Below, piece after piece: positions 53,263-62,035 of a stretch of DNA of 64,000 nt. The stretch lies in assembly GCF_013317235.1 (NCBI RefSeq), contig NZ_WLCM01000006.1, positions 11,756-75,755 on the forward strand, written 5' to 3'. The stretch's first letter is position 1. Each line of letters begins with the position of its first letter. The DNA comes from Leisingera sp. ANG59. Lineage in GTDB: Bacteria; Pseudomonadota; Alphaproteobacteria; Rhodobacterales; Rhodobacteraceae. The position numbers and the translations under genes were made by a program. Below the pieces are notes generated by a model. It made no database searches. It had not been told where the DNA came from and saw only the letters and a program-made list of their open reading frames with translations.

Positions 53263-54038
53263 GCCGCCGGTTTGAGGACAAGGTGATGGTTGTGACCGGC
53301 GCGGCCCAAGGCATCGGCCGCCGGGTTGCCGAACGGGCAGCGGCAGAGGGCGCCCGGGTGCTGATCGTGGACCGGTCCCCCGCCCGCGATGAGGCGGCGG
53401 AGGCGATCCGCAGCGCGGGCGGCGCGGCGCAGGCGATCCCGGTTGACCTGGAAACCTGGGAGGGCTGCGCGGAGGCGATGCAGGCGGCCGTGGACCTCTG
53501 GGGCCGGATCGACATTCTGGTCAACAATGTCGGCGGTACGATCTGGGCCAAGCCCTTTGAGCATTACGAGCCCGGGCAGATCGACGCCGAGGTGCGCCGG
53601 TCGCTGTTCCCGACGCTGTACTGCTGCCGCGCCGCGATTGAGCATATGCTGCCGCAGGGCTCGGGCGTGATCGTCAACGTGTCGTCCATCGCCACGCGGG
53701 GGCTGAACCGGGTGCCTTACGCGGCGGCCAAGGGCGGGGTGAATGCGATCACGGCGAGCCTGGCCTGGGAAGTGGCCGAGCGCGGCATCCGCGTCGTCGC
53801 CGCCGCCCCCGGCGGCACCGAGGCGCCGCCGCGCATCGTGCCGCGCAACCCCAATGCCGAGGAAGAACAGCGCGAGGACTGGTACAAGACCATCGTCGAT
53901 CAGACCATCCAGTCGTCGCTGATGAAACGCTACGGAACGCTCGATGAACAGGCCGGCCCGATCCTGTTCCTGGCGTCGGAGGACGCATCCTACATCACCG
54001 GCGTCACGGTGCCGGTGGGGGGCGGAGATCTCGGCTAG
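53259..54038 (+). CDS. benD: Benzoate dihydrodiol dehydrogenase, 259 aa
   Basis: Short-chain dehydrogenase with cofactor motif TGAAQGIG (13-20), the NNVGG segment at 89-93, and catalytic Ser142/143, Tyr154 and Lys158 (YAAAKGG). It oxidises the cis-diol carboxylate and releases CO2 to give catechol. ATGA overlap with benC shows tight coupling. Confidence 0.92.
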   Translation: MSRRFEDKVMVVTGAAQGIGRRVAERAAAEGARVLIVDRSPARDEAAEAIRSAGGAAQAIPVDLETWEGCAEAMQAAVDLWGRIDILVNNVGGTIWAKPFEHYEPGQIDAEVRRSLFPTLYCCRAAIEHMLPQGSGVIVNVSSIATRGLNRVPYAAAKGGVNAITASLAWEVAERGIRVVAAAPGGTEAPPRIVPRNPNAEEEQREDWYKTIVDQTIQSSLMKRYGTLDEQAGPILFLASEDASYITGVTVPVGGGDLG

Positions 54039-54094
54039 CGCCGAGCCGGGCAGGTCCTGAGGAGGGGCCTCAAAACCACTAGGAGGAACTCACA

Positions 54095-55270
54095 ATGAAA
54101 CGCGCAATCCTGGCGGCCCTTGGGCTCGCCACCAGCCTCGCTGTGCCTGCAGCTGCCGAGGAGAACATCAAGGTCGGCCTGCTGCTGCCGTTTTCGGGCG
54201 TCTATGCCGCGCTTGGCAATGACATCGAGGCGGGGTTCAGCGTCGCCCTGGAACAGTTCGGCAGCGAAGCCGGTACCGGCTTCGACATCGTCCGCGAGGA
54301 CACCGAAGTGAAGCCGCCGGTGGCGCTTGGCAAGGCCAAGAAGCTGATCCTGCAGGACAAGGTGGACGTGATGGCGGGCGTCGTCAGCTCGGGTGTTCTG
54401 GGGGCCGTGCGCGACATGGTGCATGGCGCCGGCGTGCCGCTGATAGTGGCCAATGCGGGCAATGATGAAGCCACCGGCACCAGCTGCTCGCCCTTTATCA
54501 CCCGGATGTCCTTTTCCAACGGTCAGGTGAACCGCCCGATGGGGCAATGGATGCATGATCAGGGCATCCGCAAGGTCTATACGCTGGCGCCGGACTATGC
54601 GGCGGGCCGCCAGATGATCGGGGGCTTTGTCGAGACCTTCACCGCCGCGGGCGGGGAGATCGCCGGGCAGGATTTCACGCCGTTTCAGAAAACCCAGGAT
54701 TTCGGCCCCTACCTGGCGCAGGCCAAGGCCAGCGGCGCCGATGCGGTCTATGTGTTCTATGCCGGCGGCGAGGCGATTTCCTTCGTCAAACAATACGACA
54801 GTTTCGGGCTGAAGGCGGATCTGCCGCTCTACGGATCCGGCTTCCTGACCTCGCCGCTCTATGTCAACGCCGAAGGCCCGGCGGCCGAGGGCGTGATCAC
54901 CGCGCTGCATTACGTGCCGACGCTGGACAATGCGGCCAATGCTGCCTTTGTCGCCGACTTCCAGGCCAGGACCGGGCGCCTGCCGTCGGAATTCGCCGTG
55001 CATGGCTATGACGCGGCCCGCGCCTTGGTCGAGGCGGCAAAAACCGGCGCTCGCGACCGCGCATCGCTGGCCGAGGCCCTGCGCCAGGTCAGCTTTGACG
55101 GGCCGCGCGGCAAGCTGTCGATCGATCCGGCCACCAACAACATCGTCCAGCCGGTCTATGTCTACGAGACCGTGGCGGGCGAAAACGGGCTGACCCAGAA
55201 GGTGCTTGCCGAACTGCCCGCCGAGGCCGACCCGGCCAACGGCTGCAAGATGGCCCCCGTCTCCAACTGA
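54095..55270 (+). CDS. Liv-type ABC transporter substrate-binding protein, 391 aa
   Basis: A signal peptide (residues 1-21, AAA-EE cut) leads into a type-1 periplasmic binding fold: IKVGLLLPFSGVYAALGND, DTEVKPPVALGKAKKLILQDKVDVMAGVVSS, and AKASGADAVYVFYAGGEAISFVKQY. It belongs to the branched-chain amino acid/aromatic-acid group. Location between benD and the permeases strongly suggests that benzoate or a related aromatic acid is the ligand; that is inference. AGGAGG lies upstream of the ATG. Confidence 0.9.
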   Translation: MKRAILAALGLATSLAVPAAAEENIKVGLLLPFSGVYAALGNDIEAGFSVALEQFGSEAGTGFDIVREDTEVKPPVALGKAKKLILQDKVDVMAGVVSSGVLGAVRDMVHGAGVPLIVANAGNDEATGTSCSPFITRMSFSNGQVNRPMGQWMHDQGIRKVYTLAPDYAAGRQMIGGFVETFTAAGGEIAGQDFTPFQKTQDFGPYLAQAKASGADAVYVFYAGGEAISFVKQYDSFGLKADLPLYGSGFLTSPLYVNAEGPAAEGVITALHYVPTLDNAANAAFVADFQARTGRLPSEFAVHGYDAARALVEAAKTGARDRASLAEALRQVSFDGPRGKLSIDPATNNIVQPVYVYETVAGENGLTQKVLAELPAEADPANGCKMAPVSN

Positions 55271-55326
55271 CACTGCAACCCGGCCGTCCCCGTGCGGCCG
55301 GGCCCACTCTCCGAGGAGGGCCTCTC

Positions 55327-56196
55327 ATGGCACATGATCTTGGTTTCTGGACGCTTCAGGCGCTGAATGCGCTGCAACTGTCCATGCTGCTTTTTCTGCT
55401 TTCTATTGGTTTGACGGTCATCTTCGGGCTGATGCATTTCGTCAATCTTGCGCATGGATCGCTCTACGCGCTGGGCGCCTACTTTGCCGCCTCGCTGGCT
55501 GCCATCGGCGGCTACTGGATGGGGTTCTTTCTGGCGCCCGTGGCCGTGGCCGGGGTGGGCGTTCTGCTCTATTCCAGGCTCATCAAGCGGATGCGCAAGT
55601 CCGGTCCGATGGCGCAGGTTCTTGTGACCTTCGGGCTGATCTTCGTGCTGCTCGATCTGACACGGATCTTCTGGAGCGATCTGGCGCTGGCCATCGACGT
55701 GCCCGCGCTGCTGTCCGGCCGTGTGGAATTGCTGGGCATCGAGTATCCGGCCTACCGGCTGTTCATCATCGTTCTCGGGCTGGCGATCTTTGCCGCGCTG
55801 GCGTTTGTGCTGGGCCGCACCCAGATCGGGGCGATGATCCGGGCCGGGGTCGACAATGATGCCATGGCGTCCTGTCTCGGGATCAACGTCGAGCGGCTGT
55901 TCTTCATCGTCTTCTGTGTCGGCTGCGCGCTGGCGGGGCTTGCCGGGGTTGTCGCAGCGCCGCTTCTCAGCGTCACGCCGGACATGGGGCTGCAGATCCT
56001 GATCCCGACGCTGATCGTGATCGTCATCGGCGGCCTCGGCTCGCTCAAAGGCGCGATTGCCGGGTCGCTGATCTATGGCTTCGTTCAGACCTTCGGTGCG
56101 GTGCTGGCACCGCAGCTTGCCTCTGTCCTCATCTATGCCCTGCTGGCGGCGGTCCTTGTGATCAAGCCCGTGGGCCTGTTTCCCGCGAAAGGATAA
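55327..56196 (+). CDS. Liv-type ABC permease (LivH-like), 289 aa
   Basis: LivH-type permease with about eight membrane helices, IGLTVIFGLMHFVNLAHGSLYALGAYFAA at the start and GGLGSLKGAIAGSLIYGF near the end. It pairs with the LivM-like protein to form the channel. Five transporter genes run without interruption from 54095 to 58632. Confidence 0.92.
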   Translation: MAHDLGFWTLQALNALQLSMLLFLLSIGLTVIFGLMHFVNLAHGSLYALGAYFAASLAAIGGYWMGFFLAPVAVAGVGVLLYSRLIKRMRKSGPMAQVLVTFGLIFVLLDLTRIFWSDLALAIDVPALLSGRVELLGIEYPAYRLFIIVLGLAIFAALAFVLGRTQIGAMIRAGVDNDAMASCLGINVERLFFIVFCVGCALAGLAGVVAAPLLSVTPDMGLQILIPTLIVIVIGGLGSLKGAIAGSLIYGFVQTFGAVLAPQLASVLIYALLAAVLVIKPVGLFPAKG

Positions 56197-56200
56197 GCCG

Positions 56201-57205
56201 ATGTTTCGTCACAACGCGCTTCGCTGCACGGTTCTGGTGCTGCTGGCCGCAGCTGCCCTGTTCCAGGCCCTGACCGCCGGGTATTTCGGGCTGGAAATCC
56301 TGACCGAAATTCTGATCCTCGCCATTCTTGTGCTGGCGCTCGATATAGCTGCGGGCTTTGGCGGGATGGTGTCGCTGTGCCACGGCGCATTGATGGGCGT
56401 TGGCGCATATGCCTACGCCATCCTGTCGGCCAAGGCGGGGCTTGCGCCGCCCGTGGCCATGGCGGCTGCCATCGTGCTGACCGGTTCCGCCGCCTGGATC
56501 ATCGGCGCAATCTGCTCGCGCAGCCACGGCATCTATTTCATCATGGCGACGCTCGCCTTCGGCCAGATGGCCTATTCCTACGTCTTCGAAGCACCGGTCT
56601 TCGGCGGAGACGATGGGCTAGGTGGTATTTCCCGGCTGGATCTGAGCTTCATCGGCGTTGACCTGAATGACAGCCGCAGCTTTGCGTTGTTCTGCCTCGC
56701 CACGCTTGGTGCCGTCTATGGCGCGTCGGTGCTGATCCTGCGGTCCGGCCTGGGCCGGTCGCTGGCCGGCGTGATGCACAACGAGCAGCGGATGCGGGCG
56801 CTTGGCCTGACGGTCTGGCGCGTCAAGGCGGATGTGTTCGGGCTGTCGGGCCTGATCGCGGGTCTCGCCGGGGCGCTGGCGGCGCAGCACATCATGTATA
56901 TCTCGCCCGGTCTGCTCAGCTGGACGGTGTCCGGCGAGGCGCTGGTGGTTGTCATCCTTGGCGGGCTGGGAACTCTGGTTGGCCCGCTGGTGGGTGCTGC
57001 TGCCTTTGTGCTGCTGAAGCATGAGCTCAGCGCGCTGACCCCCCATTGGCACCTTGTCGTCGGTGTTATCCTGATCGCCGTGGTGATGAGCCGCGCCAAC
57101 GGGATCTTCGGCTGGATCGAGGCCCGCTGGGACGGGCGGGCCGAGCGCCGGGCGGTAAAGGCCGCGCGCAAGCAGAAGACCAAGGAGGTGCTGAGCGATG
57201 CTTGA
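56201..57205 (+). CDS. Liv-type ABC permease (LivM-like), 334 aa
   Basis: LivM-type permease: EILILAILVLALDIAAGFGGMVSLCHGALMGVGAYAYAIL and a late VVVILGGLGTLVGPLVGAAAFVLL. About nine to ten helices, with a charged cytoplasmic C-terminus. It starts four bases after the LivH-like gene and overlaps the LivG-like gene by eight bases. Confidence 0.92.
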   Translation: MFRHNALRCTVLVLLAAAALFQALTAGYFGLEILTEILILAILVLALDIAAGFGGMVSLCHGALMGVGAYAYAILSAKAGLAPPVAMAAAIVLTGSAAWIIGAICSRSHGIYFIMATLAFGQMAYSYVFEAPVFGGDDGLGGISRLDLSFIGVDLNDSRSFALFCLATLGAVYGASVLILRSGLGRSLAGVMHNEQRMRALGLTVWRVKADVFGLSGLIAGLAGALAAQHIMYISPGLLSWTVSGEALVVVILGGLGTLVGPLVGAAAFVLLKHELSALTPHWHLVVGVILIAVVMSRANGIFGWIEARWDGRAERRAVKAARKQKTKEVLSDA

Positions 57206-57941
57206 GACACGCAATCTGGACAAGAGCTTTGGCGCCGTGCACGTCACCCGCAACGTCTCGCTGAAACTGGAGCGCGGAGAGCGCCGCGTGATCCTGGGGC
57301 CCAATGGCGCAGGCAAGACGACGCTGTTCAACCAACTGGTGGGTGAACTCACACCCGACAACGGATCGGTTCATCTGGCGGGCGAGGATGTGACCGCCCT
57401 GCCGGTTGCGAAACGCGCCCGCCGCGGCCTGTCGCGCAGCTACCAGAAGAATACGCTGTTCGACGGGCTGACGGTTGAGGAAAATCTTGGGCTTGCCGCT
57501 GCCGTGCATACCGGCAACGCGACGCAGCTTTGGTCGGACAGCCTGGCAAAGCCCGACGTTCGCGAGATCGTCGAGGAGGTGGCGGAACAGGTCAACCTGA
57601 TGCCGTTCATTCACGCCAAAGTATCTGAGATTAGCTACGGCGTGCGCCGCCAGCTCGAAGTTGGCGTCGCGCTCGCCACAAGGCCGCTTGTACTGCTGAT
57701 GGACGAACCCACTAGCGGTGTCGGGCCAGAGATGTCGAAGGGGTTTCACGACTTGCTGAACAATCTGCCGCGTGACCTGACAATGCTCATCATCGAGCAC
57801 GACATGGACCTCGCCTTCGACGTGGCGGACACGATCACTGTTCTCAACTACGGCGAAGTTGTCTTTGACGGCTTACCGGAGGAGGCCCGCGGGTCAAGCC
57901 TGCTAAAGGAAATCTATTTGGGGAGCTGGGAAGATGCTTGA
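57198..57941 (+). CDS. Liv-type ABC ATPase (LivG-like), 247 aa
   Basis: ABC ATPase with Walker A LGPNGAGKTTLF, Walker B LVLLMDEPTSG and the short signature ISYGVRRQLEVGVAL, the LivG-type variant of LSGGQ. It overlaps both neighbours by eight bases, so the importer is translated as one coupled block. Confidence 0.92.
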   Translation: MLETRNLDKSFGAVHVTRNVSLKLERGERRVILGPNGAGKTTLFNQLVGELTPDNGSVHLAGEDVTALPVAKRARRGLSRSYQKNTLFDGLTVEENLGLAAAVHTGNATQLWSDSLAKPDVREIVEEVAEQVNLMPFIHAKVSEISYGVRRQLEVGVALATRPLVLLMDEPTSGVGPEMSKGFHDLLNNLPRDLTMLIIEHDMDLAFDVADTITVLNYGEVVFDGLPEEARGSSLLKEIYLGSWEDA

Positions 57942-58632
57942 ACTGAGGGCCATCGAATCCGGTTATGGCGAAACGCAAGTTCTCTATGGCCTTTCGCTGG
58001 AAGCGCAAAAGGGCAGGGTGCTGGCCATCCTGGGCCGCAATGGCGCAGGAAAATCCACAACGCTGAAAACCATCATGGGGTTCCTTCCGATCAAGTCCGG
58101 CGCGATCGCCTTCGAGGGTAAGCCGATCGCGAGGCAACCATTCGACATCGCCAAGAGTGGTATCGCTTATGTTCCTGAAACGCGTGACATCTTTGCGTCT
58201 TTGACAGTGCGCGAAAACCTGGAGATAGCGGCTAAGCGATTTGGCGGAACCAAGACCGAATGGACGATGGAAAGGGTTCTGGATCTCTTTCCCCGTCTTG
58301 GGGAGCGGATGGACAACGGCGGCACCCAACTGTCAGGCGGCGAGCAGCAAATGCTGGCGATTGCACGCGGTTTGCTGATGAATCCCCGCCTCCTGATCCT
58401 CGATGAACCGACCGAGGGCCTGGCGCCGATCATTGTGAAACTGATCCACGACAAGCTCCAGGACCTGAAGGCAGCCGGGCTTTCGATGATCATCGTGGAG
58501 CAAAATTTTGGTTTTGCAACCTCGCTTGCCGATGACGTGGTGGTGGTCGGCAAAGGCCAGGTCGTCTGGACTGGCAGTGCAGAAGAAATCAAGGCAGACG
58601 AGGACGCGCAGCATACCTGGCTTGGTGTGTAA
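57934..58632 (+). CDS. Liv-type ABC ATPase (LivF-like), 232 aa
   Basis: Second ATPase of the importer: Walker A GRNGAGKSTTLKTIMG, canonical signature LSGGEQQMLAIARGL and Walker B LLILDEPTEGLAP, followed by IIVEQNF, typical of LivF. The last gene of the catB-ben-transport unit, it converges on the LysR gene 29 bases further right, with no obvious terminator in the gap. Confidence 0.92.
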   Translation: MLELRAIESGYGETQVLYGLSLEAQKGRVLAILGRNGAGKSTTLKTIMGFLPIKSGAIAFEGKPIARQPFDIAKSGIAYVPETRDIFASLTVRENLEIAAKRFGGTKTEWTMERVLDLFPRLGERMDNGGTQLSGGEQQMLAIARGLLMNPRLLILDEPTEGLAPIIVKLIHDKLQDLKAAGLSMIIVEQNFGFATSLADDVVVVGKGQVVWTGSAEEIKADEDAQHTWLGV

Positions 58633-58661
58633 TTGGGCCGCTTTGTACACCGGCCGTCCGA

Positions 58662-59552
58662 CTAGAAAACCTTGCGGGCCACCTTTTGCGCGATGTTGAC
58701 GAAGTTCTTCACATGCAGGCCTTGCTCGTCCAGCCGGTAGTTGACAGACAGTTCGGTGCGCGCGAACTCGGGTTCGATCCTGAGGAATTTCATACCTTTC
58801 CGCGGGGCGTTTGCAACTGACTCCGGCACGATGCAAACGCCCTCGCCGACGGCAACCAAGCCGAGCGCGGTTTGCAGATCCATGCACCAGATGCGTAGCG
58901 GCGCTTCGAAACCGGCTTCTTCGATAGCTTTCAGAACCATGTCCGCATAGCTCGGGCGGGGCTTCTCGGGGTAAAGGATCAGATGGTGCGTCTTCAGGCG
59001 CTCAAGCTTTGCGACTGAGCGTGTCCCCGTGTCCACAATATCGGGTAATGCCAGGATTAGCCGTTCTTCTACCAAGTGTTTCGAGAGGAACTCTGGATCC
59101 TTAAGCGTTGGGCGGGCGAAAACCACGTCGAGTTCACGCGATACCAAGGCCCTATGCAGATCGGCATTGTTCATGGGGATAAGGCTAAGGTTCACTTCCG
59201 GGTAATTTGCCCGGTATGACCGAATGATGTTCGGAAGAATGCCAAAGGTTGCAGATCCAACGAAGCCGATGCGCAGACGCCCCTCGGCCCCCTGGCCCAA
59301 ACGGCGCACTTCCAGTTGAGTATCTTCAATCTGAGCCAGGATGGATTTCCCGCGTGCGAGCAGCCGCTCCCCTGCCTGGGTCATCGTGATCGCGCTGCGG
59401 CCGCGGTTGAACAGGACTGCGCCCAGCTCTTCCTCGAGCTGCTTGATCTGGCGGCTGAGCGGCGGCTGCGCCATGTCGAGACGCTCTGCCGCCCGTCCGA
59501 AATGCAACTCTTCTGCCACCGCAATGAAATAGGACAGCTGTTTGAAGTTCAT
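58662..59552 (-). CDS. LysR-family regulator of the aromatic island (CatR/BenM-like), 296 aa
   Basis: An N-terminal LysR helix-turn-helix (MNFKQLSYFIAVAEELHFGRAAERLDMAQPPLSRQIKQLEEELG) with the 'AQPPLSRQI' form typical of the CatR/BenM/ClcR group that respond to muconate or benzoate. The effector domain runs to the C-terminus. It lies downstream of catA in the same orientation, past a terminator, so it may have its own promoter. Paired palindromes at 60630-60697 are candidate sites for it. Confidence 0.88.
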   Translation of the reverse strand: MNFKQLSYFIAVAEELHFGRAAERLDMAQPPLSRQIKQLEEELGAVLFNRGRSAITMTQAGERLLARGKSILAQIEDTQLEVRRLGQGAEGRLRIGFVGSATFGILPNIIRSYRANYPEVNLSLIPMNNADLHRALVSRELDVVFARPTLKDPEFLSKHLVEERLILALPDIVDTGTRSVAKLERLKTHHLILYPEKPRPSYADMVLKAIEEAGFEAPLRIWCMDLQTALGLVAVGEGVCIVPESVANAPRKGMKFLRIEPEFARTELSVNYRLDEQGLHVKNFVNIAQKVARKVF

Positions 59553-59598
59553 TTTCCGGTACTCCCCCACGTTTTACGTTAGGAGATCCTGGCAGGTG

Positions 59599-59625
59599 AA
59601 AAAAGGCCCCCGAATATCGGAGGCC
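59599..59625 (-). terminator. Intrinsic terminator of catA
   Basis: GGCCCCCGA (59605-59613) and TCGGAGGCC (59617-59625) form a stem of nine pairs (one G-T) with a 3-base loop; on the minus strand six T follow (59604 to 59599). It lies 25 bases after the catA stop. Confidence 0.8.
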
Positions 59626-59649
59626 AGTCTGGTGGGAGGTATCGGGGTT

Positions 59650-60525
59650 TCACTCGGCGGCGACGGACTGCGCAGCGGCGCCTTCCTTGAGCACGAAGTC
59701 GAACTCGAAGTGCAGGTCCGTGCCCAGTTCCTTGGCCGCGGGCTTGAACTTGCCGATCAGGCTTTCCTTGACGGCGAAGACGCTGTCGTTCTCCAGCCAT
59801 TTGCTGTCGGCGTCGTAGATCTGGCTGATCAGCGGGCGGTAGCCGTCCTTGGAAATAATGAAGTGCACGTGCCCCGGGCGGTTCGGGTGGTGGCCCATGA
59901 AACGCAGCAGCTCGCCTGCGGTTTCATCATCGGGGATCGGGTAGGGGACGGGGCGGACCGCGACAAAGGCGTAGTGGCCGTTCTCGTCGGTCTCGAAGCG
60001 GCCGCGCAGGTTGTATTCGGGCTGGTCCGGGTCGAGGTTTTCATAGACGCCGTTCGGGGCGTCTTCCCAGACGTCGATCGTCACACCGGCGATGCCGTTG
60101 CCGTTTTCGTCCTTGATATAACCCTCGAAATAAGCCGTTTCCTCGTTGTCGAAATGCTTCTGGATGGTCGACGCCCCCTTGGGCAGGACCGGCGGGTTTT
60201 CGCGGTAAAACGGGCCAAGAACGGTCGACTCGCTCTCGTTGCCTTCGACCGGGTTGGTCATCATGTCGACCAGGACCTCGATGCCCAGGATGTCCGCCAG
60301 CAGGATGAACTCCTGGCGGTTGTCGTCGCACAGCTTGCCAGCGCGGGCGAGATAATCGCAGGCGGCCAGGAACTCGTGATGCTGCAGTTTCACGTCCTTG
60401 ATGAAGGCATGCATGTGCTTGATGATGCCGGTCGCGATCTCGCGCTCGCGGTCCGTGATGGTGCCATGCTGGCCAAGGCTGCTGATCACGACGTCCGTAA
60501 TGTTGTCTTGGTTGACGATGCCCAT
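59650..60525 (-). CDS. catA: Intradiol ring-cleavage dioxygenase, catechol 1,2-dioxygenase role, 291 aa
   Basis: An N-terminal helical dimerisation domain (1-90) is followed by the intradiol beta-sandwich: TVLGPFYREN, DVWEDAPNGVY (ligand Tyr161), VPYPIPDD (ligand Tyr195) and HPNRPGHVHF (ligands His219 and His221). These bind Fe(III). Context (ben genes, catB) implies catechol to cis,cis-muconate. The YPIPDD form and DSVFAVKESL ending resemble the hydroxyquinol/chlorocatechol subgroup more than classic CatA, so substrate range may be broader. ATG 60525 has AGGAGAAAG upstream. Confidence 0.88.
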   Translation of the reverse strand: MGIVNQDNITDVVISSLGQHGTITDREREIATGIIKHMHAFIKDVKLQHHEFLAACDYLARAGKLCDDNRQEFILLADILGIEVLVDMMTNPVEGNESESTVLGPFYRENPPVLPKGASTIQKHFDNEETAYFEGYIKDENGNGIAGVTIDVWEDAPNGVYENLDPDQPEYNLRGRFETDENGHYAFVAVRPVPYPIPDDETAGELLRFMGHHPNRPGHVHFIISKDGYRPLISQIYDADSKWLENDSVFAVKESLIGKFKPAAKELGTDLHFEFDFVLKEGAAAQSVAAE

Positions 60526-60629
60526 GGGTTCTTTCTCCTCCTGGCAGGCTGGGTCGGTTGCAGGACGCTCCACCGTCCCTCACTCGCAGCCGAGCTTTGC
60601 CAATACGGCCGGTTATCCCAATGCCTGCG

Positions 60630-60649
60630 GCGGTATCAGGTGATACCGC
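60630..60649. promoter_or_regulatory. Perfect 20-bp palindrome in catA/SCP2 divergent spacer, site 1
   Basis: GCGGTATCAGGTGATACCGC is a perfect palindrome containing GTAT-N6-ATAC (60633-60646). It lies between the divergent catA and SCP2-like genes and probably binds the LysR regulator. Confidence 0.65.
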
Positions 60650-60683
60650 GGATCGCCGGACGCGCCTCCGGCGCATGGCCCGC

Positions 60684-60697
60684 GAGTATTGCCCGAT
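60684..60697. promoter_or_regulatory. Second GTAT-N6-ATAC site, site 2
   Basis: GTATTGCCCGATAC repeats the GTAT-N6-ATAC geometry of site 1, centre to centre 51 bases away (about five helical turns), the pattern of paired regulator sites that bind a tetramer. Confidence 0.55.
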
Positions 60698-60772
60698 ACC
60701 CGCGCTGGCATGGCCGCAGCGCATCCCGCTGTGGCAACACTTCCCCAGCTTAGGAGATTGCGGGAGGTGCAG

Positions 60773-61153
60773 GTGATCGAAACTTTCAAGCATATTCAGA
60801 CCAGCCTTGAGGCGGCGCCGTACTTGCTGCGCCTTGGCCGTCTGTTTTCCGAAACGGTGCTGATCGAGATCGGCGGCAGCGAGTATTACCTGTCGTTCGA
60901 CAAGGGGCACATCGTGTCCGTCACCGAAGGCCCGAGCCGCAAGACGCCTTGGCGGTTCGCCCTGCGCACAGATGCCGAAGCACTGGAAAAGTTCTGGCAG
61001 GCCCGTCCCGAGCCGGGGTTCCATGACATTTTCGGGCTGGTGAAGGCAGGCCGCGGCCGGATCGACGGCGACATCCTGAGCCTCGTCAAGAACCTGCGTT
61101 TCTTCAAGGAAGTGCTGACACTGCCCCGCGCGAAAGAGGAGCTGGCCGCATGA
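60773..61153 (+). CDS. SCP2-like protein, 126 aa
   Basis: The fold matches SCP2-type sterol/lipid-carrier domains: SETVLIEIGGSEYYLSFDKGHIVSVTEG, WRFALRTDAEALEKFW and AGRGRIDGDILSLVKNLRFFKEVL. No catalytic residues are known for the family; members bind hydrophobic small molecules. The GTG at 60773 has GGGAGG upstream. It is the first gene of a four-gene unit divergent from catA, with a 4-base overlap to the hydrolase. A role in binding a pathway intermediate is inference. Confidence 0.7.
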   Translation: MIETFKHIQTSLEAAPYLLRLGRLFSETVLIEIGGSEYYLSFDKGHIVSVTEGPSRKTPWRFALRTDAEALEKFWQARPEPGFHDIFGLVKAGRGRIDGDILSLVKNLRFFKEVLTLPRAKEELAA

Positions 61154-62007
61154 GTATCGAACCGATTACCGGCCGCTATGTCACGGTCACCGTGGGCGGC
61201 ACGCCCCGCCGGATCTATTTCGAGGAAGCAGGGCAGGGCCGTCCGGTCATCTGCCTGCACACCGCCGGGGCCGACACCCGCCAGTGGCGGCACCTGATGA
61301 ACGACGCAGAGATCACCGCCTCGAACCGGCTGATCGCCTTCGACATGCCCTGGCATGGAAAGTCGCTGCCGCCCGAAGGCTTTGAAACGCAGGAATACCT
61401 GCTGACCACCGAAGCCTATATCGAAACCGTTCTGGCGGTCATCGACGGGCTGGGGCTGGTCCGCCCGGTGCTGGCGGGCTGTTCCATGGGCGGGCGCATC
61501 GCGCTGCAGCTTGCCGCCCTGCATCCGGAAAAGTTCAGCGGCTTCATTGCCATCGAAGCCTCGGATTTCCAGCCCGCCTGGTATGACATCGATTGGTTCC
61601 ACCGCCCGGACGCCCATGGCGGCGAAATGGGGGCGGCGCTGGTTTCGGCCAATATCTCGCCATTCGCGCCGGATGCCGAACGCTGGAACACGCTTTGGAT
61701 GTTCATGCAGAGCGGCCCTGGCGTGTTCCGCGGCGATCTGAGCTTTTACACCAAGGACGACAGCCTCATCCCGCGCCTGGCCAGGATCGACACTGGCAAG
61801 ACCCCGGTTCACATCATCGTCGGCGCTTATGACCTGACCTGCACGCCGGAGGATGCGGAGCGGACCGCCAGGGCGATCCCCGGCGCAACGCTGGCCGTGA
61901 TGGATGAGCTGGGGCATTTCCCGATGAGCGAACACCCGGAGGGGTTCCGTCCCTTCTTTGTAGAAGCGCTTGGGAAAATGCCGGAACCGGCCGCCAAGGC
62001 GGCCTGA
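61150..62007 (+). CDS. Alpha/beta hydrolase, candidate 3-oxoadipate enol-lactonase, 285 aa
   Basis: Alpha/beta hydrolase with nucleophile Ser112 in AGCSMGGRIALQLA, an Asp in HIIVGAYDLTCTPEDAE and the catalytic His in LGHFPMSEHPE; FDMPWHGKS and CLHTAGADTRQW are the usual core segments. By fold and location it is the best candidate for the enol-lactonase (PcaD) step, although the sequence is not a textbook PcaD and other lactone or C-C hydrolase roles are possible. Overlaps the SCP2-like gene by four bases. Confidence 0.8.
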   Translation: MSIEPITGRYVTVTVGGTPRRIYFEEAGQGRPVICLHTAGADTRQWRHLMNDAEITASNRLIAFDMPWHGKSLPPEGFETQEYLLTTEAYIETVLAVIDGLGLVRPVLAGCSMGGRIALQLAALHPEKFSGFIAIEASDFQPAWYDIDWFHRPDAHGGEMGAALVSANISPFAPDAERWNTLWMFMQSGPGVFRGDLSFYTKDDSLIPRLARIDTGKTPVHIIVGAYDLTCTPEDAERTARAIPGATLAVMDELGHFPMSEHPEGFRPFFVEALGKMPEPAAKAA

Positions 62008-62035
62008 CACCCGAAATCGCACGGGAGGAGGAACC

